Assembly: GCA_037349315.1 (NCBI GenBank)
Contig: JBAIAC010000008.1
Coordinates: forward strand, 34,322,001-34,386,000
DNA: 64,000 nucleotides
Origin: Chelydra serpentina
Lineage: Eukaryota; Chordata; Testudines; Chelydridae
Reading direction: 5' to 3'
Below, piece by piece: positions 19,599 through 29,620 of the stretch (position 1 is the first letter of the stretch; the number at the start of each line of letters is the position of its first letter). The notes beneath the pieces were generated by a model. It was not told the origin of the DNA and did not search any database. It saw only the letters and a list, made by a program, of their open reading frames with translations. The position numbers and the translations under genes were made by a program.

Positions 19599-20480
19599 CA
19601 TGGGTGGCATGTGAGCTGCCGATTCGGGGAGGCTAGCCCCCAGCTCCTTTCCTTTCACCCCCCCCCCCCACCCGCAGGAGTGCAGCAGCCCTCCCCCCCC
19701 CAGGCCGCCCCAGTGGCGCAGCCCCACCCCAGAGCACCAGGTGGATGGATAGAATGGCCCCAGCCCCAGAATGCCGGGTGGGTGGACAGCATGGCCCCAG
19801 TTCCCCCCCAGCCTCGGAGTACTGGGCAGGCAGCGTGGCCCCAGCACCTCCAGTCCCAGAGCGATTGCTTAACAGAGATATGTGCCTTTGTGAAGCTTGG
19901 ATTTAGCTGCCTAAATCCATGAGAGGCATGGGGCTTAGGACACACCTCTCTCGTGGGCATCTCCCAGTGGCTAGCTTCATGGCCAGTGGGTATCAGAGGC
20001 TGGGGGAGGTTATGTCTCCCCAAACAGCCAGGCATGGCCCTGCCCACACTCTGCCCCCAGTGGCCCTGCCCACACTCAGCACTCAGTCCCCCCCCCCTCC
20101 TGTTTCCCACTCTTTGACTGAGTGCAGCTCCAGTCCCCCAGTGTTGGCCCTGGCTGGGGCTGTGGCCTCAAGTCACTCGGCCTCCAAGCGCTCCAGGGTT
20201 GGGTGGTGGTGATGGTTATAGGGGGTTGCCTGGAGTGGGGGCTGGTGGCCGTAGGTTTGCCAGGCGTCCAGTTTTCAACCAGAACACCCAGTTGAAAAGG
20301 AACCCTTGTGGCTCCGGTCGGCACTGCCAATGGGGCTGTTAAAAGTCTGGTCATCGGCTCAATGGGGTCACAGGGCTAAGGCAGGCAGGAGAAGGGGTGA
20401 GGCAGGGGTGGGGCCTCGGGCAGCAGGGGCTGGGCTGGGGGGCTAGCCTCCCCTAGTCTGCAGTTCATGCGCTGCCCATG
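19599..20480. mobile_element. GC-rich hAT-like element with long inverted ends
   Basis: The left end CATGGGTGGCATGTGAGCTG, continuing into GGGGAGGCTAGCCCCC, is mirrored at the right by GGGGGCTAGCCTCCCC and a terminal CTGCCCATG. The inverted repeats extend over about 43 bp. Flanking 8-mers do not match, so the target duplication has decayed or the boundary is slightly off. The interior is C-rich and holds tandem-like units (CCCCAGNNTGCCGGGTGGGT type, about 19720-19850). Related elements are at 29135 and 61261. No transposase frame. Confidence 0.6.
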
Positions 20481-22410
20481 GCTAGCTTAGACAGGTCCTA
20501 GTCTAGAATGATGGCTTTTGTGGATGTCATTCTAAGGTACCTATCTCTCCCCACTCTTTCTACCGGGAGCCTAGGAGTCTAACCCAGGTTTTATGGATTT
20601 CATTGTTGTTCTTGTGATTTTCTAGGTACCGTGATGCTAAGCGTCGCAACACCTGAGTCCCTTTATGAACGTGGGTCTTAGGCACATGAAGTCAATGGAA
20701 CTATACATGTGCTTTACCACTTTGAGTTAGAACCTATCTGAAATTAACTGGTCTCTGGGGGGCGGGAGGAATCATATGATTTCAATGTAAATAATAAAAT
20801 CACTGGCAGTTTTCTGAATAGAGCATATTATGGAGTACAGTTCTCCTTCTCCACTTCTTGCCCCTCCATCTTACATCTGTCATGTCTCTCCTCATCTTTG
20901 CATTAACATAATCTTTGCTCTCAGAAAAGAAAAATAAATAAACCATGACTCATGTCACCCACAAATGAAACACTTTCCCACTTATATTGACATGATTTGC
21001 ATCATCCTGTGAGTAGTCAACAGCCTGTGTAATCCAAAGGAGAATGATCCCCAACTGGCTGCTTTTACCTGCAAGAGGTACAAATTAGATAATATTTCTG
21101 CGCAGCAGACCACTACAGCAGAGGAGCCAGGTCATGAGGACAAAGCTTTTATTGTGGTGCCCATTTTAGAATTGTCCCCTGGCATGTCAACAGGACATAA
21201 ATGTGGTGTTTTGGCACACCCCCTTTCATTCTTCCACTACTACCCTTTTGTTCATTGTGTGTGCTGCAGGCCAGTAAATGCAGCTACAAATAAGACAATG
21301 CTTAATTAACACAATACATTTCAACCCAGTCCCTTAGCCAGAGCTCTGACACAGAAGCTATTGTTAAGATATAGCTGCATCCTTCTGAGCTTAGACCATG
21401 CCTGTCAATGGCTTGTGGTGAACGGTGGTACGTGCATCAAGTGACAGAAAACTGGAAACCAGTAAATTCAGTACTTTTACTTGGTAGATATATTTATATA
21501 CTGTTGTATATGGACTGGGATAGAGTTTTAAAAAGTTCTTTCATACGCATATCATGGACAAACAAATGCAGACATACATAAGGCATTTTGCAAGAAATAC
21601 AGTGGCCAACTATCATTGTTCCCTGCGCAAAAGTTATAACAAAGACATTTTAACACCTGTGAAAAATATCTGAACTGCCTGCTGTGGCCGGAGGGACTCA
21701 CCTTTCCAATTTTTAATTGTCTCAGTGTTGTTATGGAGAGGTGTTAATGGCCTGCCATTAGGATTCTTGGAAGCAAACCTGATCCAAGGCTTTATTACAG
21801 TAAATGGGTGAGTTAAGCTTTCAACTGAAGTCCCTTGTGTAGTAAAAAAAGCTGCAGATAAAATAGGGAGATGACACCTAGATCTGTTGACAAGACTATG
21901 CAGCCCAGAGGGAAATGTGTAACTAACTCCTACTTCTCAGATTCAGGGGCTGGGACAAATCTGTTGTGCGGGCAGGCAGCTTGGAGTTTGTATAGTCCAG
22001 GTGGGTCCCTGAAGACAGACAGAGAGAAGAAAGCTGTTTCTTGAGATAGGACAGAAGGGTCTGGTCCAAGGCTTATTGAATAGGGTTGCCTGTATTCAGT
22101 GTTGTTCCTACCACTGTTCAGAGAAGCAGGATGTGTACATTTTGTGAATAAATACATTGCACTTACTCTGTGTCACCGATTTCTCATCCAAAAGGAAACC
22201 ACCCTGAAAGACCCCAAATTTCAGCTACCACTTGGCCACAGGATCCAACAATATATACGGTGAGGATTCTTAATGTTGAGCTATCTCTCCTAGCCCTTAC
22301 ACTTACAGAGTTGAGTCCTTCCAGGACACAGACGAGCAACACAGTTTCCAATTGACTTACTATGTTTACATTTGAACCATTTGTCGATGGTTTACATTTG
22401 TCCATTTGTA
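20481..22410. other. Mostly unique non-coding DNA
   Basis: AT-balanced sequence without recognisable exons. Short open frames (21930-22157, 22170-22405) lack domains. Part of an old repeat with GGTCTTAGGCACATGAAG-type words lies near 20620-20710. Confidence 0.4.
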
Positions 22411-22414
22411 AAAA

Positions 22415-22505
22415 TGGGGATCATTATATTGACCTCCTTTGTAAAATGCTTTGAGATCTACTGATGAGAAGTGCTATATGAGATTTTGGTATTTATTATT
22501 ATTAT
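22415..22505 (+). repeat. CORE-SINE/MIR-like 3' part
   Basis: AAAATGGGGATCATTATATT, then AAATGCTTTGAGATCTACTG, then AAGTGCTATATGAGATTTTG and a TATTATTATT tail. This is the typical order at the 3' end of MIR-like SINEs in amniotes. Confidence 0.55.
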
Positions 22506-22605
22506 TGTTTATTTATTTATTCAGTTATTTATTTATCTATCTATTTATTTATTTCTTTATTTGTTTGTTTATTTGTTTAATTTTATTTTATTATATATGT
22601 CCATT
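22491..22605. repeat. AT-rich microsatellite, (TTTA)n/(TTTG)n/(TCTA)n
   Basis: A tract of TTAT, TTTA, TCTA and TTTG units with interruptions. It yields the low-complexity open frame at 22471-22656, which is not a gene. Confidence 0.9.
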
Positions 22606-22975
22606 TTCATGTTAAGAAACCTCTCTCCCAGAAAGATGTTTCAATACAATCTTTAATTTAAAAAAATCTAGAAGGCTTGTTTGCACAAATATGTGTGGAA
22701 AAATGGAAGCACTTCTTTGTAATAAATGTAGCAGCATAGTCTAGGAAAGCAGTGATTCATACTCTGATTTCAGTAGATATTTGGTAAGAGAAGGGAATTT
22801 TATGTTTTGCATATTGTCTCTTACTTCAGAGAATGAGATTATCAGTGTTTGAAACAAGGAACAATCCTTCATGCATGTTTGTATAGCAGCTACCTCAATG
22901 GGGCCTGTGGACACTATTGTAATATATATCTATATATAATTAGAATAAGAATACACCACATCCTTATATATTAGA
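22606..22975. other. Non-coding, nothing recognised
   Basis: AT-rich; ends in a short TATATCTATATATAA tract. Confidence 0.4.
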
Positions 22976-22979
22976 TCTT

Positions 22980-23175
22980 CAAAGCACTTTAATAACAGGA
23001 ACTCAATAACCCCAATGACAACCCTGTGAGCTAAGCAGGTATTCATTATAATTATCCCTATTTTACAGATGGGGAAACTGAGACACACTGGTGAATCTGT
23101 GGCAGAGCCAGCATTACACTTGGCATTTCGTGCCTCCCAGACTGATTCCTATTAACTAGACCATGTTGCCTGTCC
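22980..23175 (-). repeat. MIR-like CORE-SINE
   Basis: CAGATGGGGAAACTGAGACA followed by a GGCAGAGCCAGCATT block matches the antisense body of MIR-like SINEs, parallel to 8123-8395. Confidence 0.6.
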
Positions 23176-23754
23176 GGGAAGTTTAAATTCACTTCTAGTG
23201 TACATTGTGCTTTGTGGTGCTTTCGCATGAAATACTCGATGAATTATGACTGGGTTGGTGTTGGTGACATGTTCTTCCTTGAGCATGTCACACTTGGCAC
23301 TCTGACAGGGAGAAACAAAGATAAAGCTGACACAAAGAGAGAGCTAAGAATGCTCTACCATGTAGCAGATCTAGTAAATGCTATAGAGATTCTGCAAATT
23401 GTTTGCAGTGCCAGTTTACAGGGTTTTATTGGTGATTCCATATGAATGGCTGATTTCTGCCTTTCACAGACAGAGATGTGCTAGAGGGACTGCTGTTTAG
23501 CCAGACTCCTAGGAGGGACTCAGCCAGAATTCTTGGGGCTCCCCGAAAGAGCATGCCAGAGGGGCAGCTCGACTTCTCTTCCAGAGCCTGTAGTGTGCAC
23601 TCACCTCTGCACCTGAAGGTGCACCTGAAGCCAGGGCTTGCATTCTGCTCACACTTATTGGTTGCCTGGCTCCTGCATGAACGTACAAGAGGAAGAAGGT
23701 TTCTTTTACCCTCCCTTCTGCTTTACTTTACTCTCCCATCGTGTACACCCACAG
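23176..23754. other. Non-coding; possible LTR-like remnant
   Basis: No domain in the open frames at 23212-23445 or 23478-24029. The region together with 24146-24360, which has TCCTAATAAATACC, could be an old LTR interrupted by the hAT element at 23763. This rests on one polyadenylation-like signal and is weak. Confidence 0.3.
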
Positions 23755-23762
23755 GGCCCAGC

Positions 23763-24137
23763 CATAGGTGCCAACTTCCCCCGGCACTGGTGGGTGCTCG
23801 TGCCCCCCCGCCCCAACTCCACCCCTTCCCTGCCCCCATTCCCTGCCCCCATTCCAACCCCTTCCCCAAAGCCCCTGCCCCAACTCCGCCCCCTCCCTGC
23901 CCCTATTGGACCCCTTCCCCAAATCCCCGCCCCAGCCCCGCCTCCTTCCCTGTTTTGCGCTGCAAGTGCTGGGAGGGAGGGGGGAGAAGCAGGAGCCGGC
24001 GGCGCGCTCAGGAGAGGAGGCGGAGGTGAGCTGGGGTAGGGGGGTGGGGCGGGGAGCTGCCGGTGGGTGCTCTGCATGCACCAATTTTTCCCCGAGTGTG
24101 CTCCAGCCCTGAAACACCCACAGAGTCGGCGCCTATG
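23763..24137. mobile_element. hAT-like element, GC-rich, 375 bp
   Basis: Ends CATAGGTGCCAACTT and, inverted, CATAGGCGCCGACTC. Flanked by a perfect 8-bp duplication GGCCCAGC (23755-23762 and 24138-24145). The C-rich middle (GCCCCAACTCC and GCCCCCATTCC type units) produces long Pro-rich open frames in several frames on both strands; none is a gene. No transposase, hence non-autonomous. Confidence 0.9.
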
Positions 24138-24145
24138 GGCCCAGC

Positions 24146-25680
24146 CACAGTCAGGAAGCAAGTGAGTTATTATTTAGTTCACTTTTATTTTCTGTTTCCT
24201 CTCTAATCTGTAGAATCCTAATAAATACCTTTTTGTTGACTCTAATCTGACCTCGGTTGGATCTGGGGTCCGTACTTGCAGATGCTCTCAAAGGGAACCT
24301 CTCAATTATTCTTTAAGAGGCAGTGAAAGGTGGAAGGGTTCGTCACTGTGCAGGTTAAGTCAGCGTGTGTCTTCCTCTGGAGCAGTGCCAAAGAATGGTC
24401 ATTGGGTACAGTTGAGGAAACAAGAGGGACAATTCACACCCAGCCAGATCTGATTAACCAATATTGGACATATGCACAAGATCTGAAGCAAATCCAGCAA
24501 GTGCAAATAAACCGAAGTACAAACTGTCCGTTGATAACAAGCAATTGCATACATGAATGAGTTTTTCCTACAATAATCTTACGGGGATGGCTTTCATTCA
24601 TTGTTCATACGTCAGAGCTCTGAGAATTCTATTAAAGTGCAATGACCTGCTATGCAAACACTATCCTTAATGAACCCTTGAAGAGAGCTTTTGTTTGCCA
24701 GTTGCTGTTCACGTGTCACTTTAAGATGTAACAGATAGCAGCCTTATAATTTGGCTTAGATAGTAAGCATTTTAAGCACCTCTGTTATTGCTTTACATAT
24801 TGCCTCAATAACACACATGTGGCAAAATATGGGGGAGCAAGAGGACAGCTGTCACAAAAGGGAAATGTATTTATCAGAGCATTTGAGGTCTGCTTTGGAT
24901 CCTAATGGGATTTATTTATCACTAATGCTGCTGTTCTGCCTTTGTAAAGAAAGGGAATAATATTTCACCTCTTTTGGCAATTATTTAGAAAGTTGAGTTC
25001 ACTGGGCCTTATTGTACTTGACAAGATTCTAAAATTTGCATAGGACAAAAGTAAAGGCAGTAATGTTTGTGGAATGCAAGTGACTGCAGATATTATAAAA
25101 AATTGTCCATTTTCCGGTGAGGAGCAGATTTGCTAATTATGTATGTTTTTTAGATGCTGTTGGATGCCTGGGATCCCAATTTGTAAGTCAGCATAATATG
25201 ATGCAACTTGACAAGCAATATGCTTGTAGCAGCTAACATCCAGATAGATCTGTAGTGTGTGTGAACTAGCAGCTACTCAGATTCTCTGACTGTATAAAAT
25301 ATTTTCAGATAATTTGGCACAACTCTAGATAAAAGCAGACAAACAAGGTTGGAGAGGGTTGTTAATTCAATTTTTCCAGAAGAAAAAGAACTAGCACTCC
25401 ATAATCTTTTGGTTATATGTCCATTTTTCTTAAGAGAGCTTGTGGTGTTCTTTGGCTTTTACCATTTTATATTAAATGGTTACTATTGTATTAATTTGTT
25501 GTTATTATTTATACCTTTGACTATGAAAAACAGGTAATTACAACAGGGATTTCAAGGACTTCCTTAGATTCTTCTCCAGCTCATCTTCTATAGTTCTAAT
25601 TTTAAAAAGAAAATTGCAGTAGCTTCCTCAGCCTTCTCTCAACCCCGACAGCTCTATTTCTCTACCTCTCCAGAACAATT
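24146..25680. other. Unique AT-rich non-coding DNA
   Basis: No repeats recognised between about 24560 and 25100, where several transcription-factor-like words occur (TATGCAAAC, CACGTGTCAC, ACAGCTGTCAC). See findings for a possible conserved non-coding element. Confidence 0.4.
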
Positions 25681-25689
25681 TGTTATTCA

Positions 25690-25995
25690 GGGTCACACAT
25701 GAAATCCTTACATGGGTCAAGTGGGGAGCAGGGACTCAGGAGGCAAGATTCCGGGTAGCTGCTCCACTCCTGGCTGAGCTCCCAGTGGGGAGCAGGGAAT
25801 GGAGAGCAGGAGGGGGGTGCGGCTGCAGGGAGCTGGGAGCCTGTGGGGCAGCTCCCCACACTGCCCCTCATAGATCTGTGGAAGCACCACTGGCCGAAGG
25901 TGGGTAGTGTGGACATGAACCACAGCAGTAATTACTGAGTGGCTGTAAGTCAATCTAATATAGGTTGACTTAAGTTTTTAGTGTAGAGATGCCTC
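25690..25995. repeat. Degenerate GC-rich MITE-like segment
   Basis: Ends at the right with TTAGTGTAGAGATGCC, close to the TAGTGTAGACAT ends of the Harbinger-like elements. It contains GGTAGTGTGGACATGAAC and a TAGGTTGACTTAAG block. The left boundary is unclear. Opposed open frames at 25680-25953 are shadows of GC-rich DNA. Confidence 0.35.
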
Positions 25996-26962
25996 ATTCT
26001 AAGGTATGCAAGGGGCTTCTTTAGCCACCCAGGATTGGGAGGGTGTGAGGGTGGTTTGCTGCCACATTAACCATCCCCTAGGTTGTGAGTTCTGGGCAGT
26101 ACTTATTAGAGGCACAGCAATGTCACCCCTTACCTTTTGTTTCTGTATTGCTGCTCAGAAGCACTTTGCATTACACTGGCTTTATCATTACACACCAATA
26201 CGCAGCACTCTTCAACTAGTTACATATTTATTGGACTCCACAGCACTGATAATGCTGCCCTGTCAATGTCTAAGCAGGGGGGGAAAACACCTCCACAGAG
26301 CCAAATCCTTCCTTGGGCAGTGCTTTTAGAACTAACAAGGATGCTGGTGAGATGCATCCTCTCCTCCTCTGACTTCTAAGCCCATTGTGACAATCCAGGT
26401 CCAGCCAAGCCAAGGGGAGAACAGAGAGGTCTAAACCTCCCAAAATAAGCAATTGAATCACCTGGTTGTGGACAATGTCATTGTGATATAAAATATGTCA
26501 AGCAAGGTCCTTTATGAAAGCTTGTAATGTTCTGAACTTGATGGTTCTTAGGAGATGGGTGACAGGTTATGGTTATGAATGTGTAGGCATGTATATGTAT
26601 AGAAAATTGTAATTGTCATTATAATGCAACCACAGCATCACCTCACAGCAGTGTGAGAGGCAATCAGGGAGGCAGGACACCTCCCAGACCAGGTGTTTAC
26701 ATGGAACCAGCTCCAATCACCTAGCATTGTCCAGCTAGGAAGAGACAATGGAGGACCATTAATGTTCAATGGGAACATATTGAAACAACTTGAAAGTGAA
26801 AAGGAAAGTCCAGTCTGGGAAACACCCCTGTTCTATGTAATCATAAATTACCATAGTCTGAGAAAAAGTAAAAACACCTGCAAACCCTGTTAAAAGACAA
26901 GGGATGTGAAGTGAAGTCTATCTGGAAACTGAGGGCCAGAATCTAAGCAGGGTGCTCAGTCT
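25996..26962. other. Non-coding, unclassified
   Basis: No family recognised. Open frames 26006-26379 and 26693-26893 have no domain. The stretch on both sides of the MITE at 26971 may be one older repeat. Confidence 0.35.
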
Positions 26963-26970
26963 GTTAAACG

Positions 26971-27180
26971 TAGGGTGACCAGTTGCGAGAACCTAAAAAT
27001 CGGTGAGGGAACCCCTCCTGCCGGACTTGTTGAGTAAAAAAATCCTCTCTCACAGCCGCCGGACTTGTGGACCAAAAAAATGGAAGAAGCCCGATATCAG
27101 GAAAAAAGGCATCCTGTTGCATGGTCGGGATGCAGGACAAAAGAAGAAAAATCGGGATGGTCCTGCATCTGGTCACCCTT
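26971..27180. mobile_element. hAT MITE (TAGGGTGACCAG ends)
   Basis: 210 bp with termini TAGGGTGACCAG and, inverted, AAGGGTGACCAG. Flanked by a perfect 8-bp duplication GTTAAACG (26963-26970 and 27181-27188). Internally it carries a short duplicated GCCGGACTTGT word with A-runs. A relative with the same ends is at 47301-47418. Confidence 0.88.
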
Positions 27181-27188
27181 GTTAAACG

Positions 27189-29130
27189 CTGGCTCCCCTC
27201 TAGGACAGTATAGAAGTGTACAGCCTGAGATTGCATGTTTATGTTTATTTTCTGTGTAACTTGTATGTGTTTGCTTTTTCTTACTATTTTATCTTTGAAT
27301 CTATGATTTTTCTATTACAAACTTTTTGTTTATTTTTACCTCAAGCAAGTCTGTTGTGCGAACTGTGTGGAGTGAGTGTATGAAAGTGGACTGACAGTTC
27401 CTGGCAGGTTTTATGCCTTCGGGGGTGATGAACCAGAAGGGAAAAGTCCAAGTGTCTGGTAGTTAAGAACTCCAGGAGACTTCAACCAGAAGGGATTGTT
27501 GAGTCGCCAGGCAAGAAATAACGAGGCTGGTGAAAGCCAGGGTGGGACCCTATGCTTGTCGGATGGCCACTGGTGTCAGAATGGTGAACCACAGCATCAT
27601 AGGATAAAGACACCCCAAGTTACAATGCAGGTGGTGACAGAATCACTTATTGGTCTGGGTGATCCCCCAAATGTTATACCCATGTTTCAGAGAAATTCCA
27701 TGAGGAAGGTAGGGGCAGGAATGTCTGGTGGGGACACACTTTGAAAAGGAGTGTGGTCTAGCTAGCATGTGCTGCTAAGTACTGCATACTTCCTAGCTGG
27801 GGGAGGCAAGGTAGAACTGGACTTGACACCTCCCCAGTAACACCACTGGCTTCCCTCACACATGCATATTTAGGGTCATGATGTTCAGGCTAATATAGGA
27901 GATTTTTAGATTTGCCACCTGCTAGTTTTGAAGCATGTGGCAGATACTCCTGTCTTCGTTTATTCTATTTTCCCCTTATTTTGTCATTTAAGAGAGAGAG
28001 AGAGAGAGAGGGAACTGATTGTGGTGTGACTGGGATTAGAGTGAGTTAGTGCTATTCAGCATCAGCAAAGGTTGTAGGAAATGGCCCATAATTGGATTTG
28101 TGGGGCTAATGAACCAAAATTAAACCCGCTTAAAGAAAATCAGAGAATTATTATTGTTATATAGATTTTCTTTTTATTTCAGAGTTGCTGCTTATTTGAA
28201 TACAAGAGAATGTGAAACACTCTGGTAACATTTCCAAGCTGAAAGTAGGGAAGTGAATAACGGTGGACTGGAACTGCAATGCTCAGCAGACCCTTGAACT
28301 GCAATGTGAAATCTGGCAAGTACTCGACAGCCTTTATTTGTCTGGATAATGGATGGAGGCAGAAGGTATGATCCAACTTTGAAAAGCAGAGAAAAAATAA
28401 GCCATAAGCACCAACACAGATAGCGCATAACTCTTTCAATCAGCCTCTACATTCTCCTGGGAGTCTGCATTCTTTTGGGTTGGTGATAACAACCATATAG
28501 TATTTACCCCAAGAACACATGCCAATAACATCAAAGGATTCTTCTAATTGACTTCAAATAGAATAAAGGGAGCGAGTGCTTTCTGTGCACACCACAGCAT
28601 ATATTTTAACTCTCCACTAATAGTATATCACTGGCTTCACATGAGATCTTTAAAGGGGCTGAGTTGATTCATTATTTGCCAAAAATGACAGACATTGGTA
28701 CAATCTGGCATTGCTGCCAACTGTGGCACCACCCTATTCTTTTTGTTTTGTCATGAGGTCAGAGAAAGGTCTTTAGATTTGTATTTGACTGTCATATAAC
28801 ATATAGTCCAAAAGGCCACAATTAAAGTAAATTCATTATTGTTACTGGCTCCTACTATTACAGATCAGTTAGCTATATTAAGGCAGAACTCTAAGTACCT
28901 GATTTTCAGCTGGGCCTTATTTCTATGACCTTAATTGCATCTCCTTTGTTACTCCCATAGTTTACTGTGAGCACAAATATGAATAGTTAGACTTCTTCAT
29001 TTGTGGGTGCAAAAAAGGCAGGCACTACTGTTTGCAGGCATGGTTTTGTGCTTTCCAAAAGAAAAATCAGGCACATAACATGACTACTTTTGTGTTATCA
29101 AGACTATACATTTATTCCCAGGCAAACCAG
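27189..29130. other. Non-coding, mostly unique
   Basis: Contains an (AG)n microsatellite at 27991-28011. Open frames at 27496-27744 and 28179-28439 are without recognisable domains. Confidence 0.4.
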
Positions 29131-29134
29131 AGGA

Positions 29135-29620
29135 CATGGGCGGCGGGTGAACCCCCGGCTCGGGTAGACTAGCCCCCGCCCCGGCCCGCCCTGCCCCTTC
29201 TGCCTGAGGGCCGGCCCCTCCCACCAGAGCACAGAGCCGCCCCTCCCCCGGCGTCCACCAGCCACCCCAGCCCTGAGCTGCCCAAGAGCCCCAGCCCCGG
29301 AGTGCCAGGTGGGTGAGTGGGTGGGCGGGTGGTGCGGCCTCCCTCAGCCCTGGAGCACCGAGTGGGCGGCGTGGCTCCTCTTCCCCAGCCCATGAGTGCC
29401 TGGCAAGTGAGCGGATGGCACAGCCCCCCCCCCCCGCCCAGCCCTGAAGACGGAGGCAGGAGGGCAGGTGGTGTGCACCCCCCAGCCCCAGAATGCTCCC
29501 CCCTCCAGCCCCAGTGCACTGGGTGTGCAATGCGGCCCTCCTCCCCCAGCCCTGGAGTGTCAGGCGGGTGAGCGGGCGGTGCACCCCCCACAGCCGCAGA
29601 GCACCCCCCCAGACCTGGCC
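29135..29620. mobile_element. GC-rich hAT-like element, right end unclear
   Basis: Begins CATGGGCGGCGGGTGAACCC, like the start at 61261, and continues through CTAGCCCCC and C-rich tandem-like units with GGAGTGCCAGGTGGGTGAG and GGAGCACCGAGTGGGCGGC. I cannot find a matching inverted right end or target duplication. The long Pro/Gly-rich open frames on both strands (29084-29591, 29317-29816) come from base composition. Confidence 0.45.

Larger units (their letters stand above)
17995..19615. mobile_element. Inverted-repeat element with tRNA-like modules, interrupted by CR1
   Basis: The left arm (about 18017-18060: GCTCCCTTATAACATTTAGC, then CCAATGGTTAG) is the inverted counterpart of the right arm (about 19545-19590). 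Between 19475 and 19545 a tRNA-like module reads TAGTCTAGTGGTTAGAGCAC with a later GTTCAAATTCC, resembling A and B boxes. A second copy in the opposite direction lies at about 19322-19360 (GATCTGAACAATGATCTGCC). The CR1 element at 18066-19305 sits within it. The mixture of tRNA-like modules in alternating orientation is unusual. It may be a MITE that captured a tRNA-derived SINE, or the remains of two SINE copies. Confidence 0.5.

Noticed and set aside
23478..24161. Overlapping Pro-rich frames on both strands up to 183 codons
   Set aside because: They coincide with the GC-rich core of a hAT element bounded by perfect 8-bp duplications.
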